Shown: positions 50,455 through 59,676 of the stretch, piece after piece
Numbering within the stretch: the stretch's first letter is position 1
Layout: each line of letters starts with the position of its first letter
Assembly: GCF_000150955.2 (NCBI RefSeq)
Contig: NC_011671.1
Location: 1,178,001-1,242,000 of the forward strand
Source: Phaeodactylum tricornutum CCAP 1055/1
Lineage: Eukaryota; Bacillariophyta; Bacillariophyceae; Surirellales; Neidiaceae
Direction: 5' to 3'
DNA length: 64,000 bases
The notes under the pieces: model-generated
The model's input: the letters and a program-made list of their open reading frames with translations, nothing else
Database searches by the model: none
Told to the model about the DNA's origin: nothing
Made by a program: the position numbers and the translations under genes

Positions 50455-52039
50455 TTTTGTGAGATTTTTCACTGTCACTCGATTTTCAAACGACAAGCCT
50501 ATAATGTTCGCTGAGATCAGTCTTGCGGGAAAAACTTGACAGGGAATCCTACTCGGGCGGTCTGACCTGGGCAGTCTTACCGTTAGCCCAATCGTGAATG
50601 AACGCGCCGCGCGTTTTTATGAACAGTATTGTAAGGAAGTGAGCCGAGCTTGACACGGCTTCAGCACGGCTTCACTGTGGCAGGCCATGCGTTAAATCAA
50701 TTTATCGGATAAGGCATTCATCTCTGTCAACGAGACGAGTCTTACGACCCCGTATGAACAGATTGTCGATTGACAGTAAATCGCAAATATGAAAACGATC
50801 CTAAGCAAGAAGGCTTTATGCTTCTTATAAAACACTCGCTTCGCACAAGATAAATTTGTAGGTGTTTCCACTTTCCATTCTAGCCTCCCGATATTGCATG
50901 GAATCAACGTTCGCAGTTATATTCAAAATACCTTGTCTAGGAACGTCGCAATGGTCGTGTGTCTCGCCCAAGTCGCATAAAATCGACATTTTGTTTGCCA
51001 ACTTTCTTCAATGAGTATTCTTTGAAATTGCCGGGGCCTCGATGCGATGAATACAGGCTTGTGTAAGGACCGACAACGGCTGCATGTTCGTATTCTAATG
51101 ATACCGAAAAGGCAAAGCCGGTTTTCACCGTCGAGTGGCCAGCAATTTTGCAATCCTTCACGTTTGTTTGATGCGGCTTTGTTGTACATTCGAAACGATT
51201 GTATGCATATTTGAAGACGACTTGCTCTTTTACATGTTCCCATGTATCCGCCCCTTTCTAATCACCAACAACTTGGTGTGGACAGCCAGATGCCGAGGTT
51301 GACGATTCGTACGGCGGTTTGCTGGCGAAGCATTTAAAGGGAGCAACGGCACTGAACGCCGGAAACTCCAGGGTTGACTCGAAAGAAACGGAAGTTCGAC
51401 ACGCGAGTATGTAGATTCTGCCCAAAGCATAAAGGGCATTAAAGGAAAAAAGCCACAGAGAACCAGAGAATTAGCGCGTCCTGTCGGCAACCGCTAGATT
51501 GGGGAGTGTCTTTTGTGTGAATACCGGCTCCCTACTGAAACCCGATGATTGGTGTTCATGGCTCCGCGTGAAACTCACATTTGGGTAGAATGAAGGTCTT
51601 GATCAAAGGAAGATTTAAGCTTGACAATTGGAAGAATCGAAAGGTCGGCATCCTGAAACAAAGCCGGAAGAAGCCACACAATCCGTTCATCCGTTCGAGA
51701 CGTTGGACGCATTGGCGTTTTGGGAGGTTTCATGACTGGATTATTCCGCGGCACCCAACTTTTTTATTGTTGGGTGACGTCAGTTGGATCACGAGTCCAA
51801 CAGATAGCGTTCCGTGCTACAGTCCACACGCAGCGCGTGTTGAAGCCCATGTTCGATTGGATCGAGAAAGAAAACGGGAAACGACCGAAATACGCTGAGA
51901 GCTAGCGCAGACCCAAACGCCACACAGACGCGCTCGTCTCCCCTTCTCCAGCTCCACACAACAACCGAGGATCAAGGAACTTCCCGTGTCCTTGCACTCC
52001 GTTGGTACGAGGAAAATCTCTCCATTGTCGCTAGAAAGT
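50455..52039. other. Long intergenic region, mostly without genes
   Basis: About 1.6 kb. It contains scattered short open frames without recognisable products; one of 57 codons next to the SDR gene is listed separately. TTGACAGTAAAT at 50764-50775 is of the recurrent intergenic type. Confidence 0.4.
51732..51905 (+). CDS. Small hypothetical protein
   Basis: 57 codons from the ATG at 51732. The C-terminal half (PMFDWIEKENGKRPKYAES) is hydrophilic, the N-terminal half (FRGTQLFYCWVTSVGSR) mildly hydrophobic, which could suit a small mitochondrial protein. It lies 134 bp before the SDR start. No family is recognised, and it could be an untranslated leader ORF or an exon of a larger gene. Confidence 0.25.
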   Translation: MTGLFRGTQLFYCWVTSVGSRVQQIAFRATVHTQRVLKPMFDWIEKENGKRPKYAES

Positions 52040-53023
52040 ATGACTCTGATTGTAAGGCGTCCGTCTCCCGGCCGACGGCCGGTTTGGTTTTGGCTCTGTG
52101 CGGCGTTTTGCTGGACCGTCAGTTGTACAACGGCTTTGAGCAGTGCCGTTGGCGGCGGCCCCTCGCGAGTTCTGGTTACTGGTGCATCCGGCCGAACCGG
52201 TCAACTCGTGTTTGAGGCGCTCTTGAACAATCCCGAATTTGAACCCAAAGCGCTGGTGCGATCGGAAAAGAGCGCGAAGGTCTTGCGCAAACGAATACCA
52301 GCTACCCGTCTCGATCAGATTGTTGTTTGTGATGTTACCAAAGATTTGAACGTCACGCCTCCACCGGGACAAGAAGGCTGTGAAGCGATGGTGATTTGTA
52401 CGTCCGCGGTTCCCAAAATTAGCAAAGTTTCTTTGTTGAAGCAGTTTTTGAAGATTCCGTTCAATCTCCTGCGCGGCAAAAAAGCCGTGGACTTTCGGTC
52501 CATGAAGTTTGTCTGGCAGAATGGACAGTACCCTGAAAAGGTCGACTACGAAGGTCAGGTTGCGCAAATTGATCTCGCCAAAAAACTCGGTATGAAGCAA
52601 GTTGTAGTGGTCAGTTCTATGGGCGGCACGGATCCGTCCAACTTTTTGAACTCTGTCGGTAAGAATCCTGACGGTAGTGGAAATGGTGATATACTCCTTT
52701 GGAAGCGCAAGGCAGAGCGTTACCTGGTCGAATCAGGGTTATTTTACACTGTTCTTCATCCAGGTGGATTGGTGGACAAACCTGCAGGGGGCGAGGAATT
52801 CGTATTGGATGTGGACGACAAGCTCCTGGAAAACAAAAAACGCTCGATTAGTAGAGCCGACGTTGCCAATTTGTGCGTCGCGGCCTTGACGGTAGGAAAA
52901 GGACAGAAAATTGCGTTGGACTGCATTACGAGAGAAGTGGAAGCCGGGTTGGTGATCAAATCGGCAGACGAGGCACTCTCAGATTTTTTGAATGAAAACA
53001 AGGTGTACAATTATGCATTGTAA
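52040..53023 (+). CDS. Atypical NAD(P)-binding SDR (plant YwnB/At5g02240-like), organellar
   Basis: 327 residues from the ATG at 52040; the open frame before it starts only with a GTG. The leader (MTLIVRRPSPGRRPVWFWLC...TALSS) has a hydrophobic signal and suggests plastid or ER import. Rossmann signature VLVTGASGRTGQLVFEAL lies near residues 50-67. Later blocks are VVCDVTKD, EGCEAMVICTSAVP, QIDLAKKLGMKQVVVVSSMG, LLWKRKAERYLVESG, YTVLHPGGLVD and ISRADVANLCVAAL. The canonical YxxxK is replaced by the WKRK-AER arrangement typical of this subgroup. Relatives bind NADP(H) and act as reductases or stress-linked plastid proteins; the substrate is unknown. It converges with the NAA60-like gene 92 bp away. 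Confidence 0.85.
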   Translation: MTLIVRRPSPGRRPVWFWLCAAFCWTVSCTTALSSAVGGGPSRVLVTGASGRTGQLVFEALLNNPEFEPKALVRSEKSAKVLRKRIPATRLDQIVVCDVTKDLNVTPPPGQEGCEAMVICTSAVPKISKVSLLKQFLKIPFNLLRGKKAVDFRSMKFVWQNGQYPEKVDYEGQVAQIDLAKKLGMKQVVVVSSMGGTDPSNFLNSVGKNPDGSGNGDILLWKRKAERYLVESGLFYTVLHPGGLVDKPAGGEEFVLDVDDKLLENKKRSISRADVANLCVAALTVGKGQKIALDCITREVEAGLVIKSADEALSDFLNENKVYNYAL

Positions 53024-53115
53024 CTCATTGCATCTATCCAAAACACCTTTTGTGCACCAATCAGTTGACATAGCTTGCTAATGACGAGGATAAAATCCTT
53101 TTTTTAAAAGTGCTT

Positions 53116-54048
53116 CTAAGGGTCTCCGTGGTCATTAACATCCAAGAGAATTGCCAGCGGAATTTTGATGCGGTTCCATATTATTGACAATGCTCTAGAA
53201 AACACCTTATAAATATGTAAGTGACCTCGGTTTCCTATACGAAAAGGAGTTGGTGTCAGTGTGAGAGACCTCTGGGAATACTCGTATTCCGAATAGTACA
53301 CACAACATTTTTGCATACCATTAAAATATCGCGCATACAGGTAGCAGCTATGGTTGACATCGTCAATTGTGTAGTAGTCGGGTATTTCTTGAACGCGGTA
53401 GAAACCAAGTTTCTCGTAAAAGCGAATGGCTGGTTCGTTAAAAGTAATCACATGAAGATATAGAACACCGCATTCGGGATGTCGTTCTACTTCCTCGATG
53501 CATCGTTGTATCATGGTGGTACCCAAACCAGATTGCCGATAGTGCGTGACCGTACCCAAAGTCATAATGTAAAATAGTTGCGTGTAGCGCTCTGGGTTTG
53601 AAATGAGCAAAGATTGCAATTCGTCCGATAGCTTGGTACGGTTTACAAAAGCACCAACCACGCAGGCAGCAATCTCTTCCTTCCCGCACGCTTCCAAGTC
53701 CGAATGCTGCAAGACGCAGCAACTGGTGAACAAGGAATTCCCTGTATTGACCATTCGATGATTGACCAGCTCCTCGTAAAAGTCGTCCTGATACCGGACC
53801 GGGAACCATGTTTCATGTAAAGTTTGAATTTCCTGGCGATCGGAGGGATGGATCGGACGCAAAACAAGCTTCGTTCTGGGCTCCGGATCGTCAATTTCGT
53901 CGTCGTCAGTTGTCGAATCCGTCACGGAAGCGCAAGGGGACGATCCCTCTATACCACGATCGTGCTGCCGACCGCATGGATTGATTACCGACATCGAGGG
54001 CATGTCACTGCCGTCCTGTAGCTCCTTATCTGTAAAGACTGGCATCAT
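53116..54048 (-). CDS. NAA60: NAA60-like GNAT N-terminal acetyltransferase
   Basis: 310 residues. After a low-complexity N-terminus the GNAT fold starts KLVLRPIHPSDRQEIQTLHE-WFPVRYQD, which matches human NAA60 (LRPEDIPELKRLC-EWFPIEYPD). The acetyl-CoA-binding core is TLGTVTHYRQSGLGTTMIQ (Q/R-x-x-G-x-G/A). Then VLYLHVITFNEPAIRFYEKLGF and YYTIDDVNHSCYLYARYFNG match the NAA60 end (YLHVLTTNNTAIRFYENRDF...YYYSI). NAA60 acetylates N-termini of membrane proteins facing the cytosol at the Golgi, or at the plasma membrane in plants. The C-terminal KVFSRALSIIWNRIKIPLAILLD is amphipathic/hydrophobic and suits the known membrane anchor. An insert of about 20 residues sits in the middle. Confidence 0.8.
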   Translation of the reverse strand: MMPVFTDKELQDGSDMPSMSVINPCGRQHDRGIEGSSPCASVTDSTTDDDEIDDPEPRTKLVLRPIHPSDRQEIQTLHETWFPVRYQDDFYEELVNHRMVNTGNSLFTSCCVLQHSDLEACGKEEIAACVVGAFVNRTKLSDELQSLLISNPERYTQLFYIMTLGTVTHYRQSGLGTTMIQRCIEEVERHPECGVLYLHVITFNEPAIRFYEKLGFYRVQEIPDYYTIDDVNHSCYLYARYFNGMQKCCVYYSEYEYSQRSLTLTPTPFRIGNRGHLHIYKVFSRALSIIWNRIKIPLAILLDVNDHGDP

Positions 54049-54670
54049 CGTGAGGAACGATCAAGATTGCCTCTCCGCTGCGACAGGCTTATGTTCATAA
54101 GAGCCAATTTGAAAAAGACATACACAAAGAGAGCGCTCACGCCTTCTTTGGAAAAAAAGACCGCTCCTCACAGTGAACAGCTTTTCACTCTCTATCGTCG
54201 TGCTTGACAAAATCTATATACATGTTTAGTCCCTGAGACTTGCTTCAGCAGCTAGAGAGTACTCAAATACCAAAGACAATTTTTTACAATCCAAAAGCTA
54301 CCTACCACGGTATTCCTATATTTGAACCACTTCTATCAGCTTTTCACACTCACAGCCAGTCATTGACGACAAATAAAGGCCGGCTCAATGATCTTACAGT
54401 GTAAATGATTGGATCGGTTCGCTTTCCCCACAATTCGCCGGCGTCCAGGAGCTGCAAGAGGCTAATTGGAATGGATTGGTCTGCCCAGTCCGCAACCGCA
54501 CCTTTGCATTGCCTAGTTTGCACCTTTGTGCCTAACGTTCTCACACCAAATGTTCAATCTAATAACAGAATCAAAACGGGTACACTAGACAGGAGAGTAC
54601 TATACAATAAACGTCTCTTGTCGTGATGAGCTTGCCAATGATGCAATGCAGCTCCTGCCATGGTAGCAAG
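54049..54670. other. Intergenic, no gene seen
   Basis: About 620 bp between two minus-strand genes. CTTACAGTGTAAATGA near 54394-54409 is a recurrent-type word. No convincing ORF. Confidence 0.4.
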
Positions 54671-55357
54671 CTATTGAAACTCAAACAAAGCCATAGCACC
54701 GCCACTAGTATTGGCGAGTTCTGACGTGTCTGCGTGGTGCTCAATCTCCGTCAACACCCCTTCCCTACTTTGATAAAGCGCTGCTTCCGTAGCGCAACCT
54801 CGATCAATATATTCCTGAGCTAGTTTCTCCCAAATCATGCGACTGGTGTCGTATTTCTCCGTGGATAACCCTTTCGCAATTGCTTCTATAGCACTAAGCT
54901 CGCCGTCGGAGAGCCCGGAGAGGCTGTCCACTCGCTTTTTTATTCTCATCCCGTCAAGCACCCAGTCTGACAAGCCATGTAGTGTACTTCGCGCTCGGGC
55001 TTTGTCGATGCCTACATCTTGCAGTGCGGCATCCAAAATCTTTCCGCAGACCAGTTTGGGTTCGCCGAGTGTCCTGTTGATCACCTTGGCGCCGTACAGG
55101 ACGTTGTCCTTGACAAAAAGTCTGGCCAAATGCAATTGCGGTACTTTTTGGACAATTTCCAAATCGGTTCCATTTGGTGCCATGACGTACTGTGTCACTC
55201 CATCGACCAACGTTACACGATGTACGTCCGCCTCGTCTAATAGGCGTGTGTGGTCGGTCGAAGAGGCGAAGAAGAACCTCCTCGCTATGCCGCCCACTAC
55301 ACGCCATTCTAAAGCCAGACCTCGGCGACCCGCGTACGTGAGTGCACGCATCATCAT
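54671..55357 (-). CDS. Conserved-looking protein of unknown function, probably mitochondrial
   Basis: 228 residues from the ATGATGATG run at 55357; upstream the frame begins only with a GTG. The first 40 residues (MMMRALTYAGRRGLALEW...RRFFFASS) are Arg-rich, amphipathic and free of acidic residues apart from one Glu, which fits a mitochondrial presequence. The body (DEADVHRVTLVDGVTQYVMAPNG, KARARSTLHGLSDWVLDGMRIKKRVDSLSGL, AIEAIAKGLSTEKYDTSRMIWEKLAQEYIDRG) is a soluble alpha/beta then alpha-helical protein. I recognise no family. Low-complexity is absent and codons look normal for the window, so it is probably a real gene. Confidence 0.65.
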   Translation of the reverse strand: MMMRALTYAGRRGLALEWRVVGGIARRFFFASSTDHTRLLDEADVHRVTLVDGVTQYVMAPNGTDLEIVQKVPQLHLARLFVKDNVLYGAKVINRTLGEPKLVCGKILDAALQDVGIDKARARSTLHGLSDWVLDGMRIKKRVDSLSGLSDGELSAIEAIAKGLSTEKYDTSRMIWEKLAQEYIDRGCATEAALYQSREGVLTEIEHHADTSELANTSGGAMALFEFQ

Positions 55358-56175
55358 TCTTCTCGAGAGGAACCCTTTCGAATTGATTCGTCGCCTCGCT
55401 AGTTGCACTAGTTACCTGTCGCAGCTTACGTCTAAGACCAAAGTGCGCTGTTTACTGATAGTGTGATAGATCTCTGCTCACGCGGTGAGCCCATCGAGAC
55501 GGAACTATCTCTGTCAGTAGTAGGTCGTCGAAATACAGGTTGGTGTTGTTACGAAGCATTTGTTGTAAACCCTAATAATGACACCTTCGAAGAGGGGTCA
55601 ATTTCGTCTTTCCGCGACAGTCGAACGAATCACAGCAGAAAGGAGGAACGAAGTTCACTGTCATGTCACAGTCACGAAACTCGGCAAAACGACGAGAACG
55701 ACACAATCTCAAAAAGCCGTTCGCAACAACGAGGCCGGTTAGAGGGAAACCGTTTCGTACCTCCGCAACTAAGAAATACGTACAAACTTGTACTCGTTCA
55801 CAGCAATTGAAACAGCAACATGTGGATTAGATCTGATGAAATACTGTTGTGCGGGAATGGTGCAAGAGTCAGCCGTCGAGTCTCTCACAATTTTCATGTG
55901 CACTGACTTTCTTCGGGGGGAACACATACATCCTAACAATGACCATGAAGTACACGCAGTTCACACTCGAACGAGTAAGTACCGATGCCAAACCAAACAA
56001 ATTCGATATTAAGCGACCGTGGCGTGGAGAATTTTCTTCGTGACGAACGGCAAGCGTTCGTTTCACTTGTTTCCACGCTGCTTGGTTTTTCGTAATTTCC
56101 GTTCAGGGACGTGATCTATCTCGATCAAGACGTCTGATATTATCTTTTTTTGTATCTGAACAGATTGAAGAAACA
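55358..56175. other. Intergenic, possible unassigned exon
   Basis: About 820 bp between divergent genes. A plus-strand frame of 115 codons at 55463-55810 is Ser/Arg/Asn-rich and unrecognised. Candidate acceptors (CTGAACAG before 56165) could link an upstream exon to the ankyrin gene. Confidence 0.35.
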
Positions 56176-57239
56176 ATGGGGCCTATTCCAGAGCCGAGCT
56201 GTGAAGAGATGGACATGGTTTTTCATTTGTGTCGTTCAGATCAATGGCGTTCTGTTTTGAAGATGGTGGAGGTGAACCCGTGGCTTGCCGTGACTCCCAT
56301 GATAATGGACAACCATATTGCCACGACGATTGTGCACCAAGCCATCACGAGTAAGGGGGACACGGAGGATCGGGCAATTCTCATCCAAAAGATATTGGAC
56401 AAGACACCGCAGGCAGCAGCGATCAAGAACGGATACGGCTCGCTCCCGCTTCACGTGATTGCCCAGCGCAACACCAAGATTGATGCTCAGACCAAAGAGA
56501 AGCTGATCACTCAGCTTGTCAAATCTTATACGGGTGCTTTGGTTGAAGTAGGGGGCGTGGGAAGGCGAACTCCTCTTCACATTATTTTTACGGGTGAGTT
56601 GCTTTCTAGATTCTGACCTGCAACGACTGAAATGTATCGCTGACATCCAATTATTGTACTTCCACAGACTACATCTCTCCGAAAGTAACGAAGATGATGA
56701 TAGATCACGGCCATCAGGCTTGCTACATGCAAGACAAGAAGGGGTACTTACCGGCTCACGTTGCTTGCAGTCGGCACTGTTCTCCTGAGAAGCTCCGCAT
56801 GTTGTTGTCTGTATATCGAGGGTCCTTGTATGAGAAGGCGAATGAGGGAGAAACGCTATTGTCTTTGGCGACGTCTACGGCGACAAAGAGCCACCCGAAC
56901 TACGCTTTGATTGAAGAGCTACGATTACAGCTCTCGGTCGGTAAGGGACCGTCCCACCTGGTCTCTAATACTCCCAACATGCGATTCAGTTCGGTGTCCG
57001 AGTCTTCGGTCAGCTCACGTGAACGTGTCGGTTCGAACGACTCGACAGACTCTTGGAAAGTACAAGTTCCTATTGAAAGTGAGCATACACCGTACCTTCC
57101 CGCTGCCAATTTTTCTCGCAAGCGCAAGCACTGGACGCCAGAGAATCCAGCGGCTTTGTTACTACATTTTTCCCAGAAGAATGCTCAACGCGTTAGCTTG
57201 GATGAAGAAGACAGTCCAATACATGTTGCCAAGGTCTAG
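56176..57239 (+). CDS. Ankyrin-repeat-like protein, one intron
   Basis: Exon 1 is 56176-56593, intron 56594-56667 (74 bp, GTGAGT...TTCCACAG), exon 2 56668-57239; 329 residues. Splicing restores LHIIFTDYISPKVTKMMIDHG. Helical ankyrin-like units are visible: TIVHQAITSKGDTEDRAILI, GYGSLPLHVIAQRNTKID, GRRTPLHIIFTDYISP, DKKGYLPAHVACSRHCSPEKL and GETLLSLATSTATKSHPNYA. The LPLHVIA/TPLHIIF/LPAHVAC pattern is typical of the large diatom ankyrin-like family. The C-terminus is Ser-rich with an FSRKRKHWTPENPAALLLHF patch. A protein-interaction role is inferred. Its 3' end meets the SF3B5 gene 77 bp away. Confidence 0.75.
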
Positions 57240-57316
57240 AACTCTGCTTCGCTTACATCCTCTCTAGTTATCCAAACGAATTAAAATAGATTGCTGTTTC
57301 GCATTTTCATCAAAGC

Positions 57317-57598
57317 CTATTCCCTTTCTTCCAGTAAACGTTCAACGTCTTTCGTTGGCGGTGGTGGTCCACACGGCTGTACCATCTTTTCCAAAAACTC
57401 TAAGCGGGTCCGTCCTATTGCTTGGTTCTGTGCTACCGCCATGTAGGAAAGCTGATCGTAATGGCCGACGTGGGAAGCGTAGGTATCCCGATGCTGGTTC
57501 GTCATCCACTCGTACTTGGTCATATCGGGATGCCCCGTCCCCACGTAGCGGGCTTTGAGTTGCTCCGCCGAAATAGCGGCACCTCCCGGATTGCTCAT
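57317..57598 (-). CDS. SF3B5: SF3B5, subunit of the U2 snRNP SF3b complex
   Basis: 93 residues, close to the human 86. Landmarks in order: EQLKARYVGTGHPDMTKYEW (human LQSKYIGTGHADTTKWEW), TNQHRDTYASHVGHYDQLSYMAVAQN and LEKMVQPCGPPPP. The match is nearly end to end. SF3B5 is part of SF3b, which stabilises U2 at the branch point in the nucleus and is also found in the SAGA complex. Single exon, start ATG at 57598. It is divergent from the methyltransferase gene. Confidence 0.97.
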   Translation of the reverse strand: MSNPGGAAISAEQLKARYVGTGHPDMTKYEWMTNQHRDTYASHVGHYDQLSYMAVAQNQAIGRTRLEFLEKMVQPCGPPPPTKDVERLLEERE

Positions 57599-57958
57599 AC
57601 TGTGAAGTCCTGGTAGTTAGAATTTGACCGTAAATGACTGGTCGCAAGCAACAAGAAAGGCACGAAAGGATCTCTTGTGTCCACTGGTTTCACTTTGTGT
57701 TAGACGTATGAGACGTTTACTGTTAGCTCGATGTCGGCCGTGCTCTCGGACTCGTTGCCATGATAAGAACGACGGCACCATGAGAACTAAACGGCGACAC
57801 TATGGTCGTTACTTTTATACACATTTTTATAGGTGCTTGTACTTATTGTTACATACCTCGAACAGAGCTGTCAAGCCAGAAACGGCAAAACCAAAAATTT
57901 GTGATTTTCACAGATACAAGAAACTGCGAAAAGGATCGGAGCCAATGATCAGTCCACA
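57599..57958. promoter_or_regulatory. Shared divergent intergenic region
   Basis: About 360 bp between SF3B5 and methyltransferase start codons. TTACTGTTAG at 57717-57726 is of the recurrent intergenic type. No gene seen. Confidence 0.35.
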
Positions 57959-59002
57959 ATGTCCGTTGTTGACGTTATGCAATGTGATGAATCCTCGGAG
58001 GACATTCGACCCTTTGAATGGCTCACCAGTCCATCTTCTTTGGGGCCACGTATCCGAGAAGCACTGGAAGGGTCAGTAAAAGCCGACGGTGACGGCAGCC
58101 GCGTTCTGCATGTTGGTTGTGGTAGTTCCGCACTAGGTGAATACCTCCTGGAGAACAGTACTCTTTATGGAATTTCCCGTGTAATCAACGTGGATAAGGA
58201 TGTCTCGACGCTGAGACGAATGCGATCTCGATGGAAGAAGAAGAATGCTGGCCTCGATGATTGTCGACTGCAATACGAACAAGTCGATCTATTGACGGAG
58301 AAAATCAAATGCCAAAGCAACACGATCGACCTGGTGATCGACAAGTCGACACTGGATTGTACCTTGTGCAGCGAGGAGACAACCGCGTCCCTCTTGACGG
58401 AAGTCTACCGTCTTTTGAAAGCGAATGGTGGAGTCTATTTACTGGTGTCGTTCCACAATGTCGGTCTTTTGCAGCCATTGCTAGAAAACTGCCCCGGAAC
58501 CGACTGGGACGTCTCTCACTCCGTCATGATGCGTCAAGTGGAAGATTTAACTTCTCGTGACACAAGGTGTATCTCTCCGCAGAAGGCTAGTAGAATGGAG
58601 TCCAGTACCGCCTGGACTGAAAGCTCGTGTACTCCCGACGAAATGTACCGTAAAACGGTCAACGTCTTCTTCTGTCGCCGGCGTCCTTCGGGAGACCACA
58701 CGCACGAATTGGATAGAACGTCTGTATCTCACCACGTTAACGAGACAAGCAATAAGTGGTACCGTGACGAAAGTCCAATGTTGACGGAACAACGCAAGAT
58801 GGATCTGCGCAACGCGTTCGGCGATGGAACACTGGACTTGGAGTCGTGCTACCGAATGGTGTTTTCGGAGGAGGAACGGGATCACCTCGACTTTGAATTC
58901 TTTCTAGATGATTGGAAATCGTTTTGTGAAAGAGGAATAAGTGTAGGGAGCGATCACATGGACTACGCCACGGCGGTAGCTTTTCTGGAAGAAATGCAGT
59001 AG
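57959..59002 (+). CDS. SAM-dependent methyltransferase (METTL13/EEF1AKNMT-like)
   Basis: 347 residues. The N-terminus has FEWLTSPSSLGPRIREAL, as in the YW-WY-LTPLL-type lead of this group. Motif I is RVLHVGCGSSALGEYLL; the acidic end of strand 2 is INVDKDV; motif II is IDLVIDKSTLDCTLC, where the DK-T-LD block is typical of EEF1A lysine methyltransferases and relatives; then LLTEVYRLLKANGGVYLLVSF. From about 200 the protein departs from the family, with an EDRSEEERDHL-like acidic C-terminus (LDLESCYRMVFSEEERDHLDF) that could be an EF-hand-like or regulatory region. A protein-lysine substrate is inferred only. Confidence 0.8.
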   Translation: MSVVDVMQCDESSEDIRPFEWLTSPSSLGPRIREALEGSVKADGDGSRVLHVGCGSSALGEYLLENSTLYGISRVINVDKDVSTLRRMRSRWKKKNAGLDDCRLQYEQVDLLTEKIKCQSNTIDLVIDKSTLDCTLCSEETTASLLTEVYRLLKANGGVYLLVSFHNVGLLQPLLENCPGTDWDVSHSVMMRQVEDLTSRDTRCISPQKASRMESSTAWTESSCTPDEMYRKTVNVFFCRRRPSGDHTHELDRTSVSHHVNETSNKWYRDESPMLTEQRKMDLRNAFGDGTLDLESCYRMVFSEEERDHLDFEFFLDDWKSFCERGISVGSDHMDYATAVAFLEEMQ

Positions 59003-59676
59003 CTCCCTTGTCGATCAAAATGGCATAAAGGGAAATTTTCTAACCTTGCCAGCGCGATTGACCTTTCACTACGGACAGCTTGAGGCGGCATTTTATAAAG
59101 CACGACCCATTGATGGGGACAGCTTCCCGACGCTGCAAGGAGTCTGTCAGTAAGCAAGTCAAAACATGTTGCACCGCGTTTTTTGCATCGGGTTTTCGTT
59201 AAACGCTGGACTGTTCGCAGTTGCCAAAGAAGCAGGCGCTTCCTCCTTAATTGCATTCGCAAAATAAAGCTCTGCAACGCAAACTTTCCAGTGTGACACA
59301 GTGCTCTCCCTGTCCACGCGTCTTTTGCATTAGTAGAGATCTCATAGAAAAGAATCTGTGAAGGCTCTGTGAAAAAGAGAAAGTGTACTCTTTTGACTGA
59401 CCGTGAATCATTTTTTGTTGTTTCACTCGACAAGTAAGATTTCAGATGTCTCGAGACATTCTCAAGACGCATTCTCACGTCCACAGGGTGAGGTTTTGGC
59501 ATCCTCAGTGTTTTCCCACCGATTTTGACCATGAGAATATACTTTACCAGCCCAAGACAGTGTTTTACATAGCCACCCTGATCTGGTCTACAACCGACAG
59601 GTGGATAGAATTCGCATCTAGTATTTCAAATCGTCCATTGCTTTTCTTCAAGCTTCACGTTGAATTTCCTACCAGA
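59003..59676. promoter_or_regulatory. Upstream region of the giant fusion gene
   Basis: About 675 bp. Contains no convincing ORF on the plus strand; minus-strand frames here are Arg/Cys-rich and unlike proteins. GACTGACCGTGAATCA at 59395-59410 is of the recurrent intergenic type. Confidence 0.4.

Noticed and set aside
50920-51490. Minus-strand ORFs of about 75-106 codons
   Set aside because: No family resemblance, mixed overlapping frames, no hydrophobic or charged pattern typical of real small proteins.
55463-55810. 115-codon plus-strand ORF before the ankyrin gene
   Set aside because: Polar low-complexity composition and no recognisable domain; kept only as a possible exon in the intergenic entry.
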